From contig JAFYGK010000012.1 of assembly GCA_017543285.1 (NCBI GenBank), forward strand, positions 64,001 through 104,482: a stretch of 40,482 nt of DNA, written 5' to 3'. How positions within the stretch are numbered: position 1 is the first letter of the stretch; the number at the start of each line of letters is the position of its first letter. Below, piece after piece: positions 1 through 7,213 of this stretch. Source of the stretch: Clostridia bacterium. GTDB lineage: Bacteria > Bacillota > Clostridia > Oscillospirales > Acutalibacteraceae. A program made the position numbers and the translations under genes. Under the pieces are notes generated by a model, which was not told the origin of the DNA, searched no databases, and saw only the letters and a program-made list of their open reading frames with translations.

Positions 1-178
1 TGAGTGAATATCCGGCCGGGAAAGAAGAGACAGGATCCCGATTGCCGCTGCGATCAATCAGGCTGCGCAAGAGATCTGCCGCCCGGGGCAGATGCGCAAT
101 AACGCCCGAACGGAGCCGGAGAAACGCACCCGGCAAATTTCGGCGCCGACCTGCCGAATACGCTGTGACGAATGATTG
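1..178. other. Non-coding window edge
   Basis: I see no supportable gene here. The stretch follows the stop of the minus-strand DUF4363 gene, so it is its downstream region. No clear hairpin with a T-run was found. Confidence 0.4.
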
Positions 179-559
179 TCACATCAGATTTTCCCACGTC
201 AGCCGCTGCGACCTGTCCAGATGCTTCAGCTCTGCCAGTATCATCTCACACTCGGCCACAAGCTCCGGTTTCTCGGCAAACCTTACATAAGAGCCGAGGG
301 CCGCAATAGATTCCACCAGTCTGTCGTAGTCGGCGTGTCTCAGATAAAGCGCGAACATCTGCTCGTGTTTCTCCCATGTGCCGCTAAGCTCCTCATATTT
401 TTCAAGCGCGCCCTCGCGGTTTTCCTGCACGGCGGCTGTTTTTACATCCTCCGCCAGCTGCATCAGCCTGCCGGTCATGCTCTCGGTGGCGTGGACGCTC
501 GTCAGACACACGGCAATTATAACGACCAGCAGCACAGGGCAAATCCAAAGCCGCTTCAT
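179..559 (-). CDS. DUF4363 family small exported protein
   Basis: This 126-residue protein starts with a short basic N-terminus and one hydrophobic segment (about residues 4-22, WICPVLLVVIIAVCL), followed by an all-helical, charged remainder. It is therefore probably membrane-anchored or exported. The length, the single N-terminal helix and the helical tail fit the DUF4363 family, which in Clostridia typically sits directly after a DUF421/YetF gene. Here the start codon overlaps the stop of the upstream DUF421 gene by 4 bases (ATGA), which implies translational coupling and a shared membrane role. Biochemical function is unknown. The family call rests on context plus general architecture, not on catalytic motifs. 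Confidence 0.7.
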   Translation of the reverse strand: MKRLWICPVLLVVIIAVCLTSVHATESMTGRLMQLAEDVKTAAVQENREGALEKYEELSGTWEKHEQMFALYLRHADYDRLVESIAALGSYVRFAEKPELVAECEMILAELKHLDRSQRLTWENLM

Positions 560-1233
560 ATGCGTTTCTCCTTTTTTAAAACGTAGCAGCCGCCGTCTGT
601 ATCCGCCGACATCATCAGGACATCCTTTGATCTGACCTTCTGTTCCCTGAGCCTTTTGTCAAGCCAGGCGGTATCGAAGCCGCACATCTTCAGGTTGTCG
701 TTCAATATTTTTCCGTCGGATATTATAAGATAGGTCATCGGGGCGCTCTGCGGTTCAAGGCCGAGCGCGGACGGTGTAACCGGATCGCTTTCAAACCTTT
801 TGAGTACGCTCAGTCTGCCGTTTGTTTCGACGGTGCAGCAGACTATCTCATCTATCCTGAAATTGCCTGCCAGCCGCAGCTCCTCATAAAGCTCGTCCAC
901 CGTCAGCCGTAGCTTTTTCAGGTTTTTCTCGATAATTTTTCCGTTGCGTATCACCTGCACCGAGCTGCCCGAAACCAGCTTGCGCACAGCGGGGAGCTTC
1001 AGCATGACAGCGGAAATGGAAATCTCCAGCAGCACCAGCGTGGCTATGGGCACCATCGAGCTCAGCAGCGGTACCCCTGCCTCTTCAAGCGGCATTGTGG
1101 CTATGTTGGATATCATCAGCATCAGCACAAGCTCGCTCGGCTGAAGCTGTCCTATCTGTCTTTTTCCGGTAATACGCAGGGCAAGAACGACCAGAAGATA
1201 TGTTATGACCGTCCTTACGAACAAGATAAGCAC
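556..1233 (-). CDS. DUF421 / YetF-like membrane protein
   Basis: This is a 225-residue protein with about three N-terminal membrane helices (residues 1-80) containing the family hallmark LRITGKRQIGQLQPSELVLM, followed by a soluble alpha/beta C-terminal domain (YetF-like, about 90-215) that includes NGKIIEKNLKKLRLTVDEL. The translation begins at a GTG; the nearest ATG, 7 bases upstream, is out of frame. Only a weak GGGTGA ribosome site precedes it. The family is common in spore-forming Bacillota and its function is unresolved. It is the first gene of a two-gene unit with the overlapping DUF4363 gene. Confidence 0.85.
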   Translation of the reverse strand: MLILFVRTVITYLLVVLALRITGKRQIGQLQPSELVLMLMISNIATMPLEEAGVPLLSSMVPIATLVLLEISISAVMLKLPAVRKLVSGSSVQVIRNGKIIEKNLKKLRLTVDELYEELRLAGNFRIDEIVCCTVETNGRLSVLKRFESDPVTPSALGLEPQSAPMTYLIISDGKILNDNLKMCGFDTAWLDKRLREQKVRSKDVLMMSADTDGGCYVLKKEKRI

Positions 1234-1538
1234 CGTACATCACCCGAAATAGTATTGACTGCTTTAGGCGGGAATATTACCCGGTCAATCGTCGGAAAAA
1301 TCAGGAATGGTTTTGGCAGCTGACCGGAACAGTATGCCGGGCCGCATTTACGATTGGCTGCGATTCCCAAAAAACGCGCAAGAGTAGTCCAGCCGGGCAT
1401 GAAAAGACCGATCCGAACGGTTTTTGCAGGCGGATCCTGCAAAAAAGAAGCGGCCGAATATCCCTGTTTCCATGAATTATTGGCATTAATTGACGTTATA
1501 ATCTATACCGGGAGAATAAAACCGGTAAAAAAGCAGAA

Positions 1539-1556
1539 TTGTTAAATAATTATCAA
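1539..1556. promoter_or_regulatory. Rex-type operator (distal)
   Basis: The 18 bases TTGTTAAATAATTATCAA match the Rex consensus TTGTTAAnnnnTTAACAA with one mismatch in the right arm. The site lies 35 bases upstream of the adhE -35 element and is centred 54 bp from the proximal site, about five helical turns. Rex is the NADH-sensing repressor that controls fermentation genes including adhE in Clostridia. Confidence 0.7.
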
Positions 1557-1573
1557 TCTTTTCCGTCAGGGGC

Positions 1574-1602
1574 TTTACAATCAATGAAAAGTTTGTTATA
1601 AT
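1574..1602 (+). promoter_or_regulatory. adhE promoter
   Basis: TTTACA (1574-1579) and TATAAT (1597-1602) are separated by exactly 17 bases. Transcription would begin near 1609, giving a leader of about 105 bases before the adhE ATG. The -10 hexamer lies inside a Rex-type palindrome. Confidence 0.85.
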
Positions 1603-1610
1603 TTTAACAA
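1593..1610. promoter_or_regulatory. Rex-type operator (proximal, over the -10)
   Basis: TTGTTATAATTTTAACAA matches the 18-bp Rex consensus TTGTTAAnnnnTTAACAA with a single mismatch. It covers the whole -10 hexamer and the predicted start point, an ideal place for repression. Bound Rex would block polymerase at low NADH/NAD+ and release at high NADH, when AdhE is needed to re-oxidise NADH. Confidence 0.8.
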
Positions 1611-1714
1611 AGAGGAAGGCCGGCTCTCCCAGACTCCGGCCGGCAATTGCCCGCGAAGCAAAAGCGAAAAAAACGGAGCAATCCGATCATTCAGCAAAAA
1701 AGGAGAGAATTACA

Positions 1715-4327
1715 ATGGATAAAATCAAAGCCAGACAGCCTGTCGACAGTGTCGAAAAGTTGGAAAAGGCATTGAAGAGGCTTAAATCGGCTCAAAAGCG
1801 GTTTGCCGCCTATTCTCAGGAACAGGTGGATAAAATCTTTTTTGCGGCGGCAACCGCGGCGAACCGCGCAAGGATCCCGCTCGCGAAGATGGCGGTAGAG
1901 GAGACCGGAATGGGCCTTGTGGAAGATAAGGTTATCAAAAACCACTACGCCAGCGAATACATTTACAATAAGTACAGGGATGCCAAGACCTGCGGAATCA
2001 TCGAAAGGGACGAGATCTTCGGTACGGTTACCATAGCCGAGCCCATCGGCGTCATCGCCGCCGTCATCCCGACGACGAACCCGACCTCCACGGCCATTTT
2101 CAAGACGCTGCTTGCGCTTAAAACGCGCAACGCCATAATCATCAGCCCCCATCCGCGTGCAAAGAAATGCACAAACGAAGCGGCGCGTATAGTGCTTGAG
2201 GCCGCCGTAAAAGCCGGCGCGCCGGAAGGCATAATCGACTGGATAGACGCGCCGTCGCTCGACATGACAAACACTGTCATGAAGGAGGCGGATATCATAC
2301 TCGCGACGGGCGGCCCCGGCATGGTACGCGCGGCCTATTCCAGCGGCAAGCCGGCAATCGGCGTGGGCGCGGGCAACACGCCCGCGATAATCGACTCCAC
2401 GGCCGACATTAAACTGGCTGTCGGTTCGATAGTTCATTCCAAAACCTTCGACAACGGCATGATCTGCGCCTCCGAGCAGTCGGTCATCGTACTCGACGAC
2501 ATTTACGACAGGGTCAAGGCTGAGTTTGAGGCTCTTGGCTGCTGTATCCTGAAGCCGGACGAGACCGAAAAGGTACGCAAGACCATCATCATAAACGGCG
2601 CTCTCAACGCCAGAATAGTCGGTCAGCCTGCCGCAAGGATAGCCGAAATGGCTGGCGTTACAGTCGATCCCAAGACAAAGATACTCATCGGTGAGGTTGA
2701 GAGTGTGGAGCTTTCGGAGGAATTCGCACATGAAAAGCTGTCTCCCGTGCTTGCCATGTACAGAGCGAACAGCTTTGAGGAAGCAATGGACAAGGCCGAC
2801 CGCCTTATTGCTGACGGCGGATACGGACACACTTCCTCGGTATATCTCAACGCTGTGACCGAAAAAGCAAAAACAGAAAAATTTGCCCTGCGAATGAAAA
2901 CCTGCCGCATACTCGTCAATACACCGTCCTCCCACGGCGGCATAGGCGATCTGTATAACTTTAAGCTGGCTCCGTCGCTGACACTGGGCTGCGGATCGTG
3001 GGGCGGCAACAGCGTTTCCGAAAACGTCGGAGTCAAGCACCTTCTTAATATCAAAACGGTCGCTGAAAGGAGAGAGAACATGCTTTGGTTCAGAGCGCCG
3101 CAGAAGGTATATATCAAAAAGGGCTGTCTGCCTGTCGCTTTGGACGAGCTCAAAGCCATGGGCAAAAAACGCGCCTTTATCGTCACCGACAGCTTCCTTT
3201 TCAAAAACGGCTGCACCAAGGCCGTTACCCGAAAATTAGACGAGCTGGGCATAGAGCACACAACCTTCTCCGATGTCGCGCCCGATCCTACTTTGGAATG
3301 CGCGAAAGAGGGCACAAAGCAGATGTCGGCATTTGAGCCGGATTGCATCATTGCTGTCGGCGGCGGCTCGCCCATGGATGCGGCCAAGATAATGTGGGTG
3401 CTGTATGAACATCCCGAGGTTGATTTTGAAGACATGGCAATGCGCTTTATGGATATAAGAAAGCGAGTCTACACATTCCCGAAGATGGGCGAAAAGGCAT
3501 ATTTCATTGCCGTTCCGACAAGCGCCGGCACCGGAAGCGAGGTAACGCCCTTCGCCGTAATCACCGACGAAAAAACCGGAATAAAGTATCCGCTTGCCGA
3601 TTACGAGCTGATGCCCGACATGGCGATAGTTGACGCTGACATGATGATGAACGCGCCAAAGGGCCTGACAAGCGCGTCCGGCATAGACGCCATGACCCAT
3701 GCGCTGGAAGCATACGCATCCGTTATGGCTTCCGATTATACCGACGGCCTTGCACTGAAAGCAATCCGCACGATATTCGACTATCTGCCGTCGGCATATG
3801 ACAACGGAGCGGGCGATCCGGTCGCAAGAGAAAAGATGGCAAACGCCGCAACCATGGCGGGCATGGCGTTTGCAAACGCGTTTTTGGGCGTGTGCCATTC
3901 CATGGCGCATAAGCTGGGCGCTTATCACCATATCGCCCACGGCGTCGCCAACGCGCTGCTGATCGTTGAAGTCATCCGCTTCAACGCCGAAAACAACCCG
4001 ACAAAAATGGGCACCTTCCCGCAGTATGACCATCCCAAGACGCTTGAGCGTTACGCTGAGATAGCCGATTTCCTCAAGCTGGGCGGCGACAGCGACAAGC
4101 AGAAGGTGGAAAACCTTATTGCCGCGCTTGAAGAGCTGAAGAAAAAGATCGGCATAAAGAAGACCATCGCTGAATACGGTATAGACGAGCAGACATTCCT
4201 CGACACCCTTGACGAGATGTCCGAGGCGGCGTTTGACGACCAGTGCACGGGCGCAAATCCGAGGTATCCGCTCATCAGCGAGATAAAGCAGATGTATCTC
4301 AACGCCTACTACGGCGAAAAAAGGTAA
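1715..4327 (+). CDS. adhE: Bifunctional acetaldehyde-CoA / alcohol dehydrogenase AdhE
   Basis: AdhE reduces acetyl-CoA to acetaldehyde and then ethanol, re-oxidising two NADH in fermentation; the family forms cytoplasmic spirosomes. The 870 residues match the usual full length. The N-terminal aldehyde dehydrogenase domain (about 1-440) has the catalytic cysteine at position 251 (NGMICASEQS) and the nucleotide loop GVGAGNTP. A linker near 450 (RRENMLWFRAPQKVY) leads to the iron-dependent alcohol dehydrogenase domain (about 455-870) with VGGGSPMDAAK and likely iron ligands D658, H662, H728 and H742. Start: ATG 8 bases after AAGGAGAG-type Shine-Dalgarno. Two Rex-like sites at the promoter predict induction by high NADH. 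An APH-family gene follows 13 bases downstream in the same operon. Confidence 0.97.
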   Translation: MDKIKARQPVDSVEKLEKALKRLKSAQKRFAAYSQEQVDKIFFAAATAANRARIPLAKMAVEETGMGLVEDKVIKNHYASEYIYNKYRDAKTCGIIERDEIFGTVTIAEPIGVIAAVIPTTNPTSTAIFKTLLALKTRNAIIISPHPRAKKCTNEAARIVLEAAVKAGAPEGIIDWIDAPSLDMTNTVMKEADIILATGGPGMVRAAYSSGKPAIGVGAGNTPAIIDSTADIKLAVGSIVHSKTFDNGMICASEQSVIVLDDIYDRVKAEFEALGCCILKPDETEKVRKTIIINGALNARIVGQPAARIAEMAGVTVDPKTKILIGEVESVELSEEFAHEKLSPVLAMYRANSFEEAMDKADRLIADGGYGHTSSVYLNAVTEKAKTEKFALRMKTCRILVNTPSSHGGIGDLYNFKLAPSLTLGCGSWGGNSVSENVGVKHLLNIKTVAERRENMLWFRAPQKVYIKKGCLPVALDELKAMGKKRAFIVTDSFLFKNGCTKAVTRKLDELGIEHTTFSDVAPDPTLECAKEGTKQMSAFEPDCIIAVGGGSPMDAAKIMWVLYEHPEVDFEDMAMRFMDIRKRVYTFPKMGEKAYFIAVPTSAGTGSEVTPFAVITDEKTGIKYPLADYELMPDMAIVDADMMMNAPKGLTSASGIDAMTHALEAYASVMASDYTDGLALKAIRTIFDYLPSAYDNGAGDPVAREKMANAATMAGMAFANAFLGVCHSMAHKLGAYHHIAHGVANALLIVEVIRFNAENNPTKMGTFPQYDHPKTLERYAEIADFLKLGGDSDKQKVENLIAALEELKKKIGIKKTIAEYGIDEQTFLDTLDEMSEAAFDDQCTGANPRYPLISEIKQMYLNAYYGEKR

Positions 4328-4340
4328 GGAGGAAGCGAAA

Positions 4341-5090
4341 ATGAAGCTGGATAAGGTTATAGCGACAAGACCGAACAAGACTGTATACCGCGACGGCGAT
4401 TTAGCAATAAAGGTATTTGAGCGCGACTATTCGAAGGCTGATATTCTCAACGAGGCCTTGAACCACGCGAGGGTAGAGGAGACCGACATCAGGATACCGA
4501 AACTGATTGAGGTCGGTATGATAGACGGCAAATGGGCGATAGTCACCGATTTTATCGAGGGCAAAACGCTGGCGCAGCTTATGGAGGAAAACCCCGGCAA
4601 AAAGCAGGAATACCTGGAGATGTTTGTCGATCTTCAGCTCTCCATTCACCGTGAAAAGGCTCCCATGCTCAACAAACTAAAGGACAAGATGAACCGCAAG
4701 ATAAGCGCGACTCATTTTGACGCGACGACCCGTTACGATCTTCACATGAGGCTTGAGTCCATGCCAAAGCACGACAAGGTGTGCCACGGCGACTTCAATC
4801 CGTCCAACGTCATCATTACCGCCGACGGCACGCCCTATGTCATTGACTGGGCGCACGTCACGCAGGGCAACGCTTCCGCCGACGCCGCGCGGACATACCT
4901 GCTGTTCTGGCTTTCGGGCGACGTAAAGACGGCCGACGAATACCTGAACCTTTTCTGCAAAAGGAGCGATACTCCCAAGCAGTATGTTCAGAAGTGGCTG
5001 CCGATCGTTGCCGCGTCGCAGTCGGTCAAGGGCAAGCCGGAGGAAAAGGAGCTGCTGTCGAGATGGGTCCAAGTGGTGGACTACGAGTAA
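4341..5090 (+). CDS. APH / choline-kinase-fold phosphotransferase
   Basis: This 249-residue protein has a protein-kinase-like fold of the aminoglycoside phosphotransferase family (PF01636 type). Visible motifs are the ATP-site lysine region (LAIKVFERD, about residues 22-30), the hinge VTDFIEGKTLAQLM (about 71-84), the catalytic loop CHGDFNPSNV (about 149-158) with catalytic Asp, and the metal-binding VIDWAH (about 168-173). It begins 13 bases after adhE, with an AAGGAGG ribosome site, and ends at a terminator, so it is a bicistronic partner of adhE. Substrate is unknown; co-expression with AdhE argues against antibiotic resistance and for a metabolic or salvage kinase, but that is inference. 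Confidence 0.85.
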   Translation: MKLDKVIATRPNKTVYRDGDLAIKVFERDYSKADILNEALNHARVEETDIRIPKLIEVGMIDGKWAIVTDFIEGKTLAQLMEENPGKKQEYLEMFVDLQLSIHREKAPMLNKLKDKMNRKISATHFDATTRYDLHMRLESMPKHDKVCHGDFNPSNVIITADGTPYVIDWAHVTQGNASADAARTYLLFWLSGDVKTADEYLNLFCKRSDTPKQYVQKWLPIVAASQSVKGKPEEKELLSRWVQVVDYE

Positions 5091-5111
5091 AAGAAAACAG
5101 ATAACAGGCAG

Positions 5112-5143
5112 AAACGGCAGGCCGCGTGAGCAGCCTGCCGTTT
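5112..5143 (+). terminator. Terminator of the adhE operon
   Basis: An 11-bp perfect stem AAACGGCAGGC / GCCTGCCGTTT with a 10-base loop begins 21 bases after the APH stop codon. The T-run is short (TTTAT). Confidence 0.7.
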
Positions 5144-5355
5144 ATAAGCCAACGGCTGGATTTTCCGTTGACGGCTGATCGAGTCTGACGCATCTTTCCC
5201 TGCTTCGGGCCACGCCTTTAATGCCGGTCCCGCCGACAAACGGCATGCGGCTGTTGAATTGGATGTTCTGCCGGATCGACGCGCAGCGGGGTTCGACAGA
5301 CGGCAGACCGAAAAGGCCGCCCGTTTGTCTGTCGCCGCGCGAAAACGGACAAAAC

Positions 5356-5386
5356 AAAACGCCGCCTTTCGGGCGGCGTTTTTTTA
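5356..5386. terminator. Bidirectional terminator between convergent units
   Basis: The stem ACGCCGCC / GGCGGCGT (5359-5366 with 5372-5379) is followed by seven Ts on the plus strand and by GTTTTGTTTT on the minus strand. It separates the adhE operon from the converging dockerin gene. Confidence 0.85.
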
Positions 5387-5415
5387 TAAAATGATTCGGT
5401 CGGAAATTGTCGGCT

Positions 5416-6894
5416 TTATTGTTCGACAGGGAAAATCTTGATAATTCCGACGGCATGCTTGAGGATAAGCAGAGCGTCCTCCGTCGTTACCCTGCCGTCG
5501 CCCGAAACGTCGCCTGCCAGAGTCTGGGCTTCGCTGAGCTTTGTAATGCCGACGGCCGCCTTGAGCGCAAGCAGAGCATCCTCGGTGTTTACCTTGCCGT
5601 CACCGTTGACGTCGCCGTACATTATGTCGGAGTCTTCCTCGAACACGGCGCAGAGATATGTCATTGCGCTGGCGAGCGGCGGACCCGCTTCAAAGGTGTA
5701 GGTCGAATTCTTGCTGATGAGCTGATCCTTGCGGTAAATGCAGTCGGACTCATCGGGATACCACCAGTCGGGCGCATACCAGCCCGCAAAATGCCAGCCC
5801 TCGTCCGGCACCGCCGTAACGGTAACCTCGGTGGGATAGGGAACAACCGGCTGGATAAGATTTTTGAATACCTTCGAGCCGTCGCAGCCTTCGAGGGGCT
5901 GCTCGCCTATCAGTTCATAAAATTCCGGGTCGGCGTTATATCTGACGGTGAAGCCGCCGCCGGTGTTGTATTTATTACCCTCGGCATTGGAAATCAATAC
6001 GTGGAACATTGTGCCGCTGAAATCATCTCCGCCTTCTGCATATGCGGTAAACTCAAAGACGAGGAAGAGCAGCGTGTTGTCCTCCTCTGTTTCGTATGTC
6101 ATAGGGATAGCGTTTTCCACCCTCATTGTGTCGATGTCGAAGTGATAACCCTCATCAGCCTGAAGGAATACGCCGACATAGTATGTTTCATCCTCCTCGA
6201 TGGTGAAGGGATCCTCGACCCATGCATAGTCGTCTATGCTGTCGATATATTGGACCCATGCGCAGTCCCAGTATTCGGAGAAGCCGAAATGAGCACCGTC
6301 GGGTATCGTCACCGCGGGCTTGACAGACTGGATTATTGCGCCGTCGGCCTGACTGACGCTGATGCCGATCTCGTCGCCGACCTTGGGAACCGTAAAGCCG
6401 AGGTCTATGTCAAATATGGTATTTGCCGGCGGCGCTACCGCCTTGACCTCGACAATGCCGGTGGCCCAGCTTCCTTCGGAGGAGTTGGTGGTGCTGAACT
6501 GACCCTTGACGGTTCCGCCGTCTACGGTGACGGTTAACGGGCCGTACTGTGAATACTGAGGATCACTCGGCCCGAGCTGATTCCACCAGTAGCCCTCATC
6601 GGCCTCAATCGTAACGGAGATATAATAGGTCTGGCCCGCAACATAGGAGATATCTTCAAATATCATATTTCCGTCTGCGTCGCACCAGTTGGAGAACTCG
6701 ACATAGTAGCCGCAGCCGTCTTCGGTGGCGTATACGTTAGGCCATTCCCTGATGCTTCCCTCCACCGGCGGCTCGACGGTCAGCTTGATGTTGCTTATAA
6801 TTCCGCCTTCGGCTCCGGCGGTCATCCCGTTGAGGGGCAGAGCCGCGACGACCAGAACCATAACGAGCAGCAGACTGAGTATCTTTTTCTTCAT
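5416..6894 (-). CDS. Secreted dockerin-containing protein (492 aa)
   Basis: A typical signal peptide (about residues 1-29: MKKK, hydrophobic core, cleavage near AGA/AEG) is followed by two related beta-rich modules of about 110-130 residues, each containing TYYxxVxxxADEGY (near residues 89 and 215). Next comes an InlB-B-like repeat (VTAVPDEGWHFAGWYAPDWW, near 360) and a C-terminal type I dockerin (about 425-492). The dockerin has two calcium loops, DVNGDGKVNTED and DVSGDGRVTTED, each followed by ALLxLKxAVGI. Dockerins bind cohesin modules on scaffoldins, so this protein probably docks to an extracellular complex. No catalytic domain is recognised. It is a tandem paralogue of the next gene, sharing promoter, signal peptide and dockerin. 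Confidence 0.85.
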   Translation of the reverse strand: MKKKILSLLLVMVLVVAALPLNGMTAGAEGGIISNIKLTVEPPVEGSIREWPNVYATEDGCGYYVEFSNWCDADGNMIFEDISYVAGQTYYISVTIEADEGYWWNQLGPSDPQYSQYGPLTVTVDGGTVKGQFSTTNSSEGSWATGIVEVKAVAPPANTIFDIDLGFTVPKVGDEIGISVSQADGAIIQSVKPAVTIPDGAHFGFSEYWDCAWVQYIDSIDDYAWVEDPFTIEEDETYYVGVFLQADEGYHFDIDTMRVENAIPMTYETEEDNTLLFLVFEFTAYAEGGDDFSGTMFHVLISNAEGNKYNTGGGFTVRYNADPEFYELIGEQPLEGCDGSKVFKNLIQPVVPYPTEVTVTAVPDEGWHFAGWYAPDWWYPDESDCIYRKDQLISKNSTYTFEAGPPLASAMTYLCAVFEEDSDIMYGDVNGDGKVNTEDALLALKAAVGITKLSEAQTLAGDVSGDGRVTTEDALLILKHAVGIIKIFPVEQ

Positions 6895-7072
6895 TCTCTT
6901 TTACTTCCTTTCAAAAATACTGCGCAATCGCACAAGTATATTTTAGCATTATTTCCAGAGGAATTTCAATCAGAAAAATGCCAGCCGGGCTCGATTTGCC
7001 CGAAAAAAAGGGTTAGTTTTCGGTTAGGTGGGCAAAAAATAAGGCAGCCTCGCAGTTTTTCCACAGGACTGC
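6833..7072. repeat. Direct repeat copy 1 (promoter, ribosome site and signal peptide)
   Basis: About 240 bp are nearly identical to 9180-9418 (offset 2347). The block spans the first ~20 codons of the dockerin gene, its ribosome site, its promoter and a hairpin relic. Only a few substitutions and one single-base indel are visible. In this copy the hairpin that serves as terminator in copy 2 is degraded. Confidence 0.9.
6940..6969 (-). promoter_or_regulatory. Promoter of the 492-aa dockerin gene
   Basis: On the minus strand TTGAAA (6964-6969) and TAAAAT (6940-6945) are 18 bases apart, 46 bases upstream of the start codon. A GAAAGGAAG ribosome site follows. The same promoter occurs at 9287-9316. 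Confidence 0.7.
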
Positions 7073-7145
7073 AGCATCTGGGCGGGTTTGTTTTTGCCCG
7101 CAGGATTAGCTGCGTTTTCCGAATCATAACCGCATAACCGCAAAA

Positions 7146-7180
7146 GCAAAACGCCGCCCGAAAAAAGAGCGGCGTTTTGC
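7146..7180 (-). terminator. Terminator of the 675-aa dockerin gene
   Basis: A 12-bp perfect stem GCAAAACGCCGC / GCGGCGTTTTGC lies just downstream of the stop codon at 7214. Confidence 0.75.
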
Positions 7181-7213
7181 TTAAATAAAATAATTTAGGA
7201 AGGAGTTATCTTT

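Noticed and set aside
1691..3040. Long open frame (449 codons) on the minus strand
   Set aside because: It is antisense to adhE, lacks a ribosome site and encodes no recognisable protein; it results from the codon bias of adhE.
3236..4378. Long minus-strand open frame opposite the end of adhE
   Set aside because: Antisense shadow of adhE with no family features.
4341..5090. APH-family gene as an antibiotic resistance gene
   Set aside because: The family is broad, the gene is in the adhE operon and nothing points to aminoglycosides.
5407..6537. Plus-strand frame of 376 codons
   Set aside because: Antisense to the dockerin gene, which has a signal peptide, dockerin repeats, promoter and terminator.
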